The position numbers and the translations under genes are program-made. Positions 12,249 to 22,159 of a DNA stretch of 64,000 nucleotides are shown here, piece by piece. The stretch is from assembly GCA_002245135.1 (NCBI GenBank), contig NGBS01000599.1, forward strand, positions 62,001 through 126,000, written 5' to 3'. The stretch is from Proteromonas lacertae (taxonomy: Eukaryota; Sar; Bigyra; Opalinata; Proteromonadidae). The notes below the pieces were generated by a model, which saw nothing but the letters and a program-made list of their open reading frames with translations, was not told the DNA's origin and ran no database searches. The first letter of the stretch is position 1; every line of letters begins with the position of its first letter.

Positions 12249-13039
12249 AAATAGTCTAAATCATGATAGAATTTTTTATGTAATAAAAAGCAGGGTTGTA
12301 TAAATATGGTTTTAGGTGAAACCTATAATCTAGCTTTGACTATCGGCAGGTCAAACCTCGAGTATTATTTTGTTAAAATCTATTTTAATTACTTACTGAG
12401 TAACAATATAAAATATTTATCCTCATTCCTGTTTTACTTTAATTACCATAATTATGACAAAGATTAGTAGAAATTGTAAAAATATCTATTCTGATGCATT
12501 AAAATTCATCTGCAAACTACTCAATAGTTATATTTAACATATTTATAAACAAATTGTTTTTTTGTTGATTTATTTATATTGATTGCTATCTCTAAAAAAC
12601 AAACTTAAATGTAATTATAACAATAAATCTCTATTTCTGGATATTAATAATTTCTCTTTAATAAGTCTCTTGCTTTCTAAGTTTCTGAAAATAAATAATC
12701 ATTATAAACCTATCTTCAAGGTAAAGTTTATCTTAGTTTGAAGCAAAACCTTCTAAATTCTAGTGAGCCTAATATTGTATAAGTAAGGTAAAGGTCAAGC
12801 TAAAGATATAGGTTTTGACGTATAGGCAAAACTATATTTTTTGACAGATAAATACAACACTGATAAATAGTATTATAATAATGATTTCAATAAAATACTA
12901 CATTCTTTCTTACCAAAAAATATACATCAATCATGCATCAATAAATTGTATTAATTTCTTTGTAATAAGGTTTTATACCAAAAAAAATACAAGGAAAATT
13001 CAATAGACAAATAGCAATACAAGGTTTAATTTTATAATT
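12249..13039. other. Gene-free stretch with dispersed repeats
   Basis: No coding sequence seen. It holds AGGGTTGTATAAAT at 12292-12305, which recurs with one change at 13653-13666, and a segment near 12785-12827 that recurs inverted at about 29608-29643. It probably contains the promoter of the gene at 10938-12248. Duplicated as 41553-42343. Confidence 0.5.
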
Positions 13040-13447
13040 TTATACTATGTGATATTTACTTTTTATATAATTAATATAAGAAATGTTAATTTTCTTTATA
13101 TAGTTTGTGTAATCACTCCATAACTTTGATGATACTAAATGTTTGGATAATGATAGTTTATCATTTTTGCAACTTAAATTATTCATTGCAATATGAATAC
13201 ACTCAATATTACAAAATAATAGTAATGTAAATGATAAATGCGCATCTTCAGCTGCATTTTTACAATAAATTTTGTTAAACCACATTAAATAGAGCCACTT
13301 TCTATAAACAATTAATGGTGTTGCACACCATCTTAAACCATTTTTATAACCTATACGAGGTGATATTAATTTAATTTGTTTGTATTTTATTTGTTCAATC
13401 CAATCAAGATGAGAATTATGACTTAATATATTAAAAGAATTACATTT
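13040..13447 (-). pseudogene. Partial glycosyltransferase-like gene
   Basis: A frame is open from 13447 to a TAG at 13040, with no ATG before MWFNKIYCK (13285). Residues upstream of that Met read as conserved protein (HLDWIEQIKY, SPRIGYKNGLRW), and NAAEDAHLSF resembles the acceptor-side block of small GT-A enzymes. A TAG that could be a 3' splice site lies just upstream at 13448-13450, but I could not find a convincing upstream exon. It may be the last exon of a spliced gene or a fragment. The second copy is at 41145-41552. Confidence 0.45.
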
Positions 13448-13725
13448 CTATCAAATATAATGACAGAGTTGAAATATATCAATTCTTTACTGTATGAATA
13501 AAAAACCATAAACTTGATAAAACAAATTTAAAGATATTATAAATGAGTATAAGTAAATGGAATTTCTATAATAATATTAAAGAAAAATCCATATATTAAT
13601 ATTTTTGAAAATTATATACATATACAGCTTTTCGAATAATTTAAATGAAAATAGGGCTGTATAAATCGGTCTGCGTATGGAGGTCTGGCTGAAACTATTA
13701 ATATAATCTTGGAAAATATTTATTT

Positions 13726-14748
13726 ATGAAAAAGTTCTCAATTTATATATATAATATTTATATAATATTGATGTATTTTATATTCATGATTATATATTCT
13801 CTAGGAAGCTATAAATATAAAAGATATGAATATTATATTTGCACTGTTATAAACTCATCTTTAACAAATTTCTATTACATACCACTATGCTTCTATGATA
13901 ATGTAAAAAAGAAAATATACCTTTACGCATACTTTAAATTTAATATTAGAAAGAATATTTATGCATATGAAAGAAAAGGTATTGCATATAATAAATCTAA
14001 CAAAAATATATATAAATCACTATCTATATCATTAAAGAAAAACATAATTACTAGAATAAAACTCAGTTTATGTGTAGTTAGTATATTTAAATATATTAAT
14101 TGTAAGAACATTATACGAACATGTTTATTATACAAAAGACTAGGAGTTGAACATATTACTATTTATATAAGTTACTATAATAGTACATACAGAAAACAAT
14201 ATAAGTGGTTGAAAGAAAAAAACTGGATAGACATTATATATTATAAAGTACCTAACATTTCGTTTTATTACTATGGTCAAGATTCAAAATTAAATCATTG
14301 TATTAATCATTATAAATATATAAGTGATTATGTAATTGTTACTGATATTGACGAAATAATAATTCCAACTAGAAGAAATACTATAATGGATGTTATAAAC
14401 TACTATGGTAATAATAATTACGTTTTTATTTTCCATTCAATACTATTTTATGTAAATAATACCCTAGAAAATATATTTGAAACAGATAAAAAAGGATGCA
14501 AAATCATAAAAGGATATGAAAAAATGATATTAAAACCGAATAAGATAAAAAGTATTGGTGCTCACTTCCCTAAAGAATGGGAGGAAGAGAAAAAAAATAT
14601 AATAAATATTGATATAAAAGATGCATATGTAAGGCATTCAAGATCTAAGATTCCATTAAATAAATGCTTCTATTTTTACGAAAGTAGCAAATTCTTTTAT
14701 TTAAAAGATTATATAGATAAAATAATTGAAACAATTGATAATGCTTAA
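13726..14748 (+). CDS. GT92-like glycosyltransferase
   Basis: Type II membrane protein of 340 residues in the GT92 (DUF23) family, which in animals adds galactose to core fucose. The anchor is at about residues 8-27. Family order is clear: LCVVSIFKYINCKNIIRTCL, LLYKRLGVEHITIYI (the WIEYHRLLGVEHF block), GQDSKLNHCINHY (substrate loop), YVIVTDIDEIIIP with the metal-binding DIDE, and a late HSRSKIP. The gene is read in the same direction as the DUF229 gene, with only 5 bp between them. The copy at 39844-40866 is identical. Confidence 0.88.
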   Translation: MKKFSIYIYNIYIILMYFIFMIIYSLGSYKYKRYEYYICTVINSSLTNFYYIPLCFYDNVKKKIYLYAYFKFNIRKNIYAYERKGIAYNKSNKNIYKSLSISLKKNIITRIKLSLCVVSIFKYINCKNIIRTCLLYKRLGVEHITIYISYYNSTYRKQYKWLKEKNWIDIIYYKVPNISFYYYGQDSKLNHCINHYKYISDYVIVTDIDEIIIPTRRNTIMDVINYYGNNNYVFIFHSILFYVNNTLENIFETDKKGCKIIKGYEKMILKPNKIKSIGAHFPKEWEEEKKNIINIDIKDAYVRHSRSKIPLNKCFYFYESSKFFYLKDYIDKIIETIDNA

Positions 14749-14753
14749 TAAAT

Positions 14754-16265
14754 ATGAAATGCTCTATAATTATTATTCTAATCATTTGTATCTATATTAT
14801 TTATGTGATTAATCTAATACATTCTTTTAAATATAATGGCTTATTCAAACTAATATCAATTAAAAATACGTTATGCTTCAGTTGGATTCCAAATAATAAA
14901 TATGTTATTCATTCAAATTTATGTAATTTAAATTGTTCATATAAAAGAATAAATCAATTTCCTCAAAATAAACCTTTTACATGTAGATATAAACATAATA
15001 ACTACTCACAAATTAAATTTAATAACATATTCAAAATATATTTCTTTAATACTTCAACATATAATATATTTAACAATCAATATAGATATTTATATGATTA
15101 CAAAATTGTATATACATTATTTTATGTTAGTATAATAAAAATATAAGTAACTACGAAATTAATTATTATGAAAATGATAAAGGTAGTTTTTTATTTTTAA
15201 AATTTATACCTCATACAAATATTGCAAGAATTTCACATAAAATTTCAGTTAATTTAATTCTTTTTGATGGTTTATCTAGAATAGCATTTAATCAGCAGTT
15301 TCAATCTACACAGAAATATCTTCTATTACTGTCTAAACATTTCTATATATTTGATATGCTTAGGTATCATACTGTAGGTATTAATTCAAGACCAAATTAT
15401 TTATCATTATTTTATGGTACAAAATTCAGAAACAAAACATTAAGAGTATAATTTTAATTAATTTTTAGAAAAAGTCATTATTTAATTGCTTTCATGATAA
15501 TGGTTATATAACAATTTCATTAGCTGGATTTTGTGATAATAATATCAATAATTATGGAAAACCTGAAGTACATGGAGCAGATCACAATATTAATATTGCT
15601 TGTCATCCATCCATAAATAAGTATTAAATATAATTCTTATACATTGTAGTTACAATAAATCTGGAGCTTATGGAACTGGGCCAAGATGTATTTACGGGAA
15701 AAGAATATCGTATATGTTTCTTGATTACTTAGCAAAATCTCAAATATACTATTCACATCATAATATACCTGTATTTTCATTTACTTCATTTTCTGATACT
15801 CACGATGTATTATTTAAATTTAATTCATTAGGCAAATCAATTATCTGTTGCAGGTTTAGATGAGAGATTAAGAAAATACTTTCAATCATTAAACAGTATA
15901 GTAGTAATGTAATATATAGATACTAATTCACTTAATAATACAATAACTATTATAGTAGGTGATCATGGTATACATTACGGTAAATACTATAACGAAAATG
16001 AAAATGCATTTCCACCATTGATTTTTGTATAATTATATACTACAAATGTATATAGATTGTACATAGAAGTATTCTTTCTAAAAATCAACTAAAGGCGTTA
16101 AATATAAATCAAAATAGATTAGTAACACCATACAATTTATTTTTAACACTAAAATATATATCAAAAGATTTTAAAGTAAATGATATTAACACACTTTTTT
16201 CAGAAATCACTATTGATAGAAATTGTAATAATGCAAAAATACAAACTAACTGTAAATGTATATAA
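14754..16265 (+). CDS. DUF229 sulfatase-like (alkaline-phosphatase fold) protein, seven exons
   Basis: Six introns of 23-29 nt (15108-15130, 15446-15468, 15621-15649, 15807-15831, 15896-15919, 16027-16055), every one GTA...TAG, join seven exons in frame into a protein of 452 residues ending in TAA. An N-terminal signal anchor (about residues 3-22) is followed by DUF229 landmarks: LILFDGLSRIAFNQQF (metal-site Asp), then FCDN and EVHGADHNINIAC, then SFSDTHD, LDERLRKYF, and IVGDHGIHYGKYYNEN (second metal site), and finally RLVTPYNLFLTL. The enzyme probably cleaves or transfers sulfate or phosphate esters on glycans in the secretory pathway. Unspliced it looks like scattered debris. The copy in the right arm is damaged by a 256-bp deletion. 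Confidence 0.85.
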
Positions 16266-16344
16266 CATTATTATTTCTAGTGTATCTATTTATTATATAA
16301 TTTTATTATAGAATCCTATAATTCCTTTGTATATATTAGTATTT

Positions 16345-17483
16345 ATGTTTTTGTTCTTTATATTATACTCATTATTAATGTTCGATTTTTAAGAAATAAG
16401 GATTTTTACATATATAATCACAGTTCTTTTTTAAATAAATCATTCTATTTTTTATCATTAAAGAAAAAAATGAAATGTAATTATTACCAAAATTATAAAT
16501 GTATAGAATATAAAACTAATAATATTAGTAATATATTTTATTTTCACTCCAAAAGGATAATATTTACATACAAGAAGAGTAATTACTTAATAAACATATC
16601 AGTTAATGCTAAAATGAGAAAAAAGAAAATAGAATATACACATCTAAACTTCCATTTAAAACTATTAGGATTCAAAGATGTAATATTATCTAATGAGGGA
16701 AGTATTCACTCACATTGTTGGAACATTACAACTAAAGGAGGATGTAAGTGCTCTAATATGCCTAAAATTTATTATAAAATAGAGTTATATAAAAAGTATA
16801 AAAAAGTCATATCAATAAGTCATCATTGGGGAAATGCAGTATTTCACTCAATTGTTGAGTGTTTAGCAAAAATAGGATATTATATACCTGAACTATTGCG
16901 CGATAAATCGATAAAAATACATACAATTAGATCAATTAACGTAAAATATCTACATTTTCTAGGATTTAATAATTCAAGAATAATTTATGGAAATGTTTTT
17001 GTTGAAAAATTATTAATACTAGAAAAAGGAAGTTGTGGATCATCTCCACCATTATTACATTTACTATATTTAAGATATTATTTGAGATATAGAATAAAAT
17101 CTAAAGCAAAATATGATATAATATTAATAAAGAGATTTGGTAAAAGAGATATACAAAACTTTGATGAAGTGTATAATACTATGCAAAACATATACACAAA
17201 AACTAAAATAGTAATATTTTATCCTAATACAACATTCAATAATACTTTAAATTATTTTAAGTATGCAAAACTCATAGTTGCTCCTCACGGAGCAGGATTA
17301 TCAAACATCATTCTATCAAAAAGTAGCAAAATAGTGGAGTTTTTAAGTAAAAATTTGTGTTATTTTTCTTTATCAAAAAAACTTGGATTAGAATATTATG
17401 GATATTATGAAAGAATTATAAAATCAAAATTCGTTGTTAATATTACTATATTTCAATATATCTTGAATATGATAGTTTTATAA
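16345..17483 (+). CDS. GT61-like (DUF563) glycosyltransferase
   Basis: The catalytic domain of this GT61 family enzyme is unambiguous: SHHWGNAVFHSIVECLAKIG, then GSCGSSPPLL, YDIILIKRFGKR, and near the C-terminus LIVAPHGAGLSNIILSK, the APHGAGLSN hallmark. The first ATG in the catalytic frame is 16470, which would give a protein with no anchor. An ATG at 16345 opens a strongly hydrophobic type II anchor in the neighbouring frame, and one more T in the five-T run at 16386-16390 would join the two; the result would be about 379 residues. I prefer this start because related Golgi enzymes are anchored. The family transfers xylose, arabinose or GlcNAc in other eukaryotes; the sugar here is unknown. 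Confidence 0.85.
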
Positions 17484-17822
17484 TTTTTATTCTGAAGAAA
17501 TAGTATGTATTATTTCGCTGATTAATATTCTTACTAATGATAAGATAAGCTCATAAATTAAAAAATGTAATAAGCTACTATTTTCAAAATATTTATTTGA
17601 GTTTTAATTATGCCGTTTGAGTTGAGTTGCTCTTGTAAGTACTTATTTACGAAATGTCTTTCATTTTATTGTTTTATTTTATTTAATTTTCTACTTTCTT
17701 TTACTGCTTTTTTAAAGTTTTCTTTCGCTTTATAATGATAATATGAAGTAATATTTGTTTATGTCCATTATCTAAATATTAACAAATCCATACGATTATT
17801 ATAACTCTTTATTGTATTATAG
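17484..17822. other. Intergenic region between convergent genes
   Basis: 339 bp between the GT61-like gene and the 3' end of the GT92-like gene, AT-rich. I see no gene or repeat in it. Mirrored at 37026-37364. Confidence 0.5.
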
Positions 17823-18998
17823 TTATTTATAATAATGATGCGGTTTTATTATAGATATTGCATTATTGGTTAATCGAAATAATTTATTCTTCTGACTAGT
17901 AAATGATGATATAAAGCTCCAATTTCTACATACTTTGGAATGCCTAGAAGGTAAATTTCTTGCGTGAATTACATACCCATTGTCAATACGTACTACTACT
18001 TTAAAGCATTCTTTTCTCTTTTTAGTGATAATATCATGAACTACAACCTGTAATACACAATTAGGGTTATTTATAATGAATTTCCATTGTGATAAAGGGC
18101 ATACTGAATAAAAGTTATTTGTGAAGAATCCTTTTCCATATGTAATAGTTAATTTAGGATAAAAATGATATGATGTAGCTTTATCATTCAAATGAGAAAA
18201 GAAATCTGTACTATTTGTAAATTTAGGTGAATATATTATTTCATCATGATCTGTATAAATCATTTTCTTTGCATAATTTTTATATCTAAAGAAACAATCA
18301 TTCTGTTTCCAAACATGAAATTTTTTCCTTTCATATAAATTGTGAGTAAAATTATCATAAATTACAGCAATTAATCCAATATTCATGTAATGAATGATAA
18401 TCTTTTCAATCTGCTTTGAACAATTAGTATTGTATATTATAAATCTATCGACTCCAAAATATCTATAGTATTCTATGAATTCAATAAATCTAATACTATT
18501 ATTATAGTTAAATAGAGTAGTTAAGCAGAATAAAAGTTTGTATAACTTTCTATTATTATTGGTATTTACTATTTTTATTACTTTATTATTTAACATTACT
18601 CTATCTGTAGTTATAAAATCATGAGGAATTTTGCATATTAAGTTATAATAACAATTGTGTACAGGTTTGTAATTATATGATATTAATCTAGTTTTATATT
18701 TCTTGTTTTCTATGAATATACAACTAAAATTATTAGTCAAATAATCTCTTGTGTTTATATGATATGTAATTAATCTTATTATACTATCATCTTGGAAAGC
18801 AGAGAACAAATACACTCCATAAAATATTTCAATTGGGTTTAATAAAGTGGTATAATGTATTTTATTGATTTTTTGCTTGTATTTTTTTGTGTAATGAAAA
18901 GAATAAAACAAATATAATAATATAAGAAAAAGATAGATATTATAATGAAAATAAAGTTTTATATTTACACTTGATTTTCTTTTTTTATTCCATTGAAA
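17823..18998 (-). CDS. GT92-like glycosyltransferase (start unresolved)
   Basis: Second GT92 member in the cluster. Landmarks: LFCLTTLFNYNNSIRFIEFI, YYRYFGVDRFIIYNTNCS, KQNDCFFRYKNYAKK and MIYTDHDEIIYSP, where DHDE is in the place of the metal-binding DXD; then VVRIDNGYVIHARNL and a SRHSKV C-terminal block. The frame is open from 18998 and includes a basic cytoplasmic-style tail and a hydrophobic anchor (about 18945-18900), but it has no ATG, so the initiation site must be on an upstream exon or hidden by a base error. The homologous frame in the other arm (35937-37025 for the part from a TTG codon) is identical. Its sequence is clearly different from the GT92-like gene at 13726, so the two are old paralogues. 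Confidence 0.8.
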   Translation of the reverse strand, partial: FQWNKKRKSSVNIKLYFHYNIYLFLILLYLFYSFHYTKKYKQKINKIHYTTLLNPIEIFYGVYLFSAFQDDSIIRLITYHINTRDYLTNNFSCIFIENKKYKTRLISYNYKPVHNCYYNLICKIPHDFITTDRVMLNNKVIKIVNTNNNRKLYKLLFCLTTLFNYNNSIRFIEFIEYYRYFGVDRFIIYNTNCSKQIEKIIIHYMNIGLIAVIYDNFTHNLYERKKFHVWKQNDCFFRYKNYAKKMIYTDHDEIIYSPKFTNSTDFFSHLNDKATSYHFYPKLTITYGKGFFTNNFYSVCPLSQWKFIINNPNCVLQVVVHDIITKKRKECFKVVVRIDNGYVIHARNLPSRHSKVCRNWSFISSFTSQKNKLFRLTNNAISIIKPHHYYK

Positions 18999-19011
18999 TT
19001 ATTAATTTATT

Positions 19012-20036
19012 ATGAGAAATACTTTTATATATTTAATTATTGTATTAGTATTTTTAAATAATAATTATTATTATGTTGAATTAATTAACATTGTAAATCG
19101 TATTTATAAGAATAGTATCTTCACAATCAGTACTTATACTATTGCTGGATTAGGAAATAGACTAATGTCTTTTGCTGGAATAATATTAATGTCTATTTAT
19201 TTTGACAAAAAACCTAAAAGTATTAAATTAATATATATATTTAGCTAGTTGAAAATTGGAATGAATTTGATCTATTCTACTATATTAATAAATATAATAT
19301 ATCATTGAAAAAGTATGAAAAAGTAGAAAGGATTTCAATATGTCCTTTTTATATAAAGAAGTTAAATAATATAAATAGAAAGAATAACATTCATTTTCAA
19401 TATATTTGGTGTGATACTCTAGTTGAATTAATAAAAGACAAATATTTCTTTAAAAATGTTATAATATATGTTCCATTATATGAATCTAAAAAGTTATGTA
19501 ATATAATTTTCTATATTTATCATCAAATTTTTACAAAATTATTGAGGGTAAAACATTTCATTAATAAAAGAGTAGATAAATATATCCAAACTTTTAATAA
19601 AGAAGTATTTTTAGGAATACAAATTAGACTTGGAAATGAAGATTTAAATGAAAAACAATTTGCTGATCTAAATGATGTAAAAATAATGCTTGATTTAGCA
19701 TCAAAACACAAAGAATATAGAAATTGGTTTTTTACAGCTGATTCTTATAAACTAAAAATAAATTTACAAAGTAAATACAAAGAAATATCAGTTTATTCGA
19801 CTAACATAACTAATCACTATAAAAATCATAGAAAAGATTCAACAATAATTATTGAACATGAAATTCTTTCAAAATCTCATCTATTAATAATTTCTAAAAG
19901 TACATTTGGTTTAACAGCATTATTAAAATCTGGTATACTACTTGATAGAATAAATGGTTTAGGCTATGAAATAAAGAATGGTTTGATAAATAACTTGAAG
20001 TTAAGTTTTAATAATTGCAGTTTAACTCCAATATAG
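19012..20036 (+). CDS. Fucosyltransferase-like (GDP-sugar fold) glycosyltransferase, one intron
   Basis: Exons 19012-19219 and 19249-20036 are joined by a 29-nt intron (19220-19248, GTA...TAG) in phase 1, giving 331 residues and a TAG stop. An N-terminal hydrophobic anchor (residues 3-20) is followed by YTIAGLGNRLMSFAGIIL, the GLGNRL start of the fucosyltransferase fold. Then FLGIQIRLGNEDL is the basic donor-binding loop, NWFFTADSYK is the third block, and ISKSTFGLTALLKSG is the late Ser/Thr-rich loop. It resembles the GT11/GT37/protein O-fucosyltransferase superfamily; I cannot place it closer. The copy at 34812-35836 is identical. Confidence 0.72.
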
Positions 20037-20109
20037 TTTTTTATTAATGACAAATACCTATATTTCTATTGAATATAGTGTTTTTCTTCTTTTATATGTC
20101 AGCATTATT

Positions 20110-21069
20110 TTAATTGTATAAATTAGAATGAATACTACAGTTACCATAATATTTGTGCATTTTATGGTTTTTATGTCCTATTTTATTCGCAAATAAACTA
20201 ACCAAACTAAAAGAACTACATTTTGTCAAAATTAAAAATTTACATCTACTTAATATGTAATAATCTGTTATAGCTTCTATTGCGCATTTATTATTAATAT
20301 ACATTAATCCATATCCTGAATTACATGTTGATGTGTTTGTGAAGTATATACTTTTGTTCAGGGAATTGTTTTTACTCTTTAGAAAAATAGAATCAGAACT
20401 GATATATATTCTATAATTATTGTTTATACTATTAATATAACGGAATATGTTACATACATCAGAATATTTTAAATAATGAAGTAAATATTCTTTTCCATCT
20501 GCTTTACCTGTTCTTATATGAACACCTACATCTATCTTGTAAATATTTTTTAATTGTATATTAGATTTAATTAAATCACTTACTTTTAAAAAAATTGATG
20601 ATATTTTATATGCTAATTCATTTATCATTATATTTATGTTATTATTATATTCAATTGCTCTACGCTCTAATAAATAGTTAAGTGTTTTTTTATTTTTTAT
20701 TACATTCTCTATACCATAAAAATGACCAATATATGTATAATTGAAATAATACTCATTTCTATCATATAACAAAGGATATTTGAAGTACCACCATAAACTA
20801 TCCCATTCTATTACCTTTAACGAAAATGAATAAGATATTCCAACAGCTATAGAACTTATTAATCCTAATAATTTATTTCCCAAACCGCATGATTTACAAG
20901 GAAAGTATCTTATCTTACCATTAAATTTATTATTATTGCATGATAAAATATAACGATTCAACAGATTAAAGTTGCTAATTTTATTCATTATACTTATATT
21001 ATTTTGAAAAATTATATTAATTATTATTATAACAACAATTATAAAATAAAAGAGTTTAGTCGTTTTCAT
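20110..21069 (-). CDS. Fucosyltransferase-like glycosyltransferase spanning the inner arm junction
   Basis: Complete at 319 residues from the ATG at 21069 (an upstream TTG gives three more). The type II anchor is at residues 5-22. SCGLGNKLLGLISSIAVGIS is the fold start, followed by KVIEWDSLWWYFKYP; KIDVGVHIRTGKADG is the donor loop; YRIYISSDSIFL and CKFLILTKCSSFSLVSLFA are the later blocks. The arrangement is like plant GT37-type and O-fucosyltransferase proteins. The inner arm junction cuts it at 20386: only the last 92 codons are duplicated (34462-34738), so this is the parental copy and the other is a truncated remnant. Confidence 0.75.
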   Translation of the reverse strand: MKTTKLFYFIIVVIIIINIIFQNNISIMNKISNFNLLNRYILSCNNNKFNGKIRYFPCKSCGLGNKLLGLISSIAVGISYSFSLKVIEWDSLWWYFKYPLLYDRNEYYFNYTYIGHFYGIENVIKNKKTLNYLLERRAIEYNNNINIMINELAYKISSIFLKVSDLIKSNIQLKNIYKIDVGVHIRTGKADGKEYLLHYLKYSDVCNIFRYINSINNNYRIYISSDSIFLKSKNNSLNKSIYFTNTSTCNSGYGLMYINNKCAIEAITDYYILSRCKFLILTKCSSFSLVSLFANKIGHKNHKMHKYYGNCSIHSNLYN

Positions 21070-21129
21070 AATATTCAACTTAATTATACTTCATCATTAG
21101 CAACTATTTATGGTTAATACTATGAAATT

Positions 21130-21572
21130 TTAATATTTCTTTAACAACAATGCAACATATTTTGTATTGTTTAAATCTTTGTGCGTTTTAATTAAGTAAA
21201 TATTCGAAGGGCAGTTTTCAAATACTCTATATTTATATATAAGAATGGATAATGCGCTTTGATCCTGTCTATGGTTAGTTCTATTTGATCCTTCAGGTGA
21301 TATACAATTCTTATTATATGCACATTTTGTCCATTCGTTTAAAATCGTATCTGCAACAAATGATTTCCATTTAAAACCAACTAATCCTCCTGCACATGTT
21401 TTCTTCTTTGTTATATTCTGTGAGACATTAAAAAAGGAAATCATTCCTTTATGTGTCCATTTTTCTATAGTACCACTAGAATATATTGACCAGCATTAAT
21501 ATTTCTTTCATTTAATAAACGCAACAAAATATATACTACCAAAATGAAAAGAATATTATATATTCTATGCAT
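21130..21572 (-). CDS. DUF1647-like glycosyltransferase (one-base frame break)
   Basis: Short GT-like gene. From the ATG at 21572 there is a type II anchor (about residues 4-21). The frame then ends, and the conserved part continues in the frame one base off: KWTHKGMI, CAGGLVGFKWKSF, WTKCAYNKNCISPEGS, NHRQDQSALSILIYKY. The last block (HRxDQSALSIL) is a hallmark of the nematode-type DUF1647 group. A single missing base between about 21480 and 21520 would join both parts, as in other genes of this window. The start lies 10 bp from the target duplication of the element at 21583, so its promoter has probably been displaced. Confidence 0.6.
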
Positions 21573-21582
21573 TAATCTATCT

Positions 21583-21890
21583 TGTTGTGCGCCATTTGTC
21601 ATAGTTGGCCATTTGTCTACCAGACACCTATAAAACAAACTAAATTCATATTCTTACTTTTCTTGATGAAAAATTGTTACTTTTATACTTACTTTGTCAT
21701 ATAACCTACATCTATGAGTAACTATTAATTGTCATAATATTGAATAAAAACTATCAAAATATATTCTAGAAATTATGTATATTCCAAATTTTATGTTTTT
21801 ATTGACATATAATGTCTAAATGAGAAGTGTCAGTTACACAGGAATTAAGAATTATACCCCTTCTGACGTCATTTTTAATTTAAAATTTCA
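21583..21890 (+). repeat. Left terminal inverted repeat of the 7.0-kb element
   Basis: The tip is TGTTGTGCGCC, then a word ATTTGTC that appears twice (after GCC each time), then a subterminal block shared with every other copy in the window, ending at ATACCCCTTCTGACGTCA near 21870. It corresponds to 28265-28559 in inverse orientation and to 58921-59240 directly. Confidence 0.8.
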
Positions 21891-22159
21891 TTTTTTTCAA
21901 CTTTTTTGTTTGTATGTTTTTTTTGATTCAGTCAAAGAGAAAAAATGAATTTCAGCAGAAACTTTGAAGAATGTTATAAAATTTTATCAAGATAAGAAGA
22001 TATTTCAAAAAAGAAAAATCAAGCTTGTCAAACTTGACAGTTTTTTTTTTAATTTCAAGAATCAAAATGTATGTACTATATATATATATATATATATATT
22101 ATTATTATTATTATTATCAAAATACTTACTTTATATTATTTATAAACTGTATAATACTA

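Larger units (their letters stand above)
4884..20386 (+). repeat. Left arm of large inverted duplication
   Basis: Read in reverse complement, this matches 34462-49707 over its whole length. Paired genes have identical translations throughout. Coordinates of matching points add up to 54591 in the outer part, 54592 after a one-base difference in a T run (9536-9539), and 54848 after a 256-bp difference at 14870-15125. The outer edge lies inside the gene at 4740-5495 and the inner edge inside the fucosyltransferase-like gene at 20110-21069. The loop between the arms is about 14.1 kb. Confidence 0.95.
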
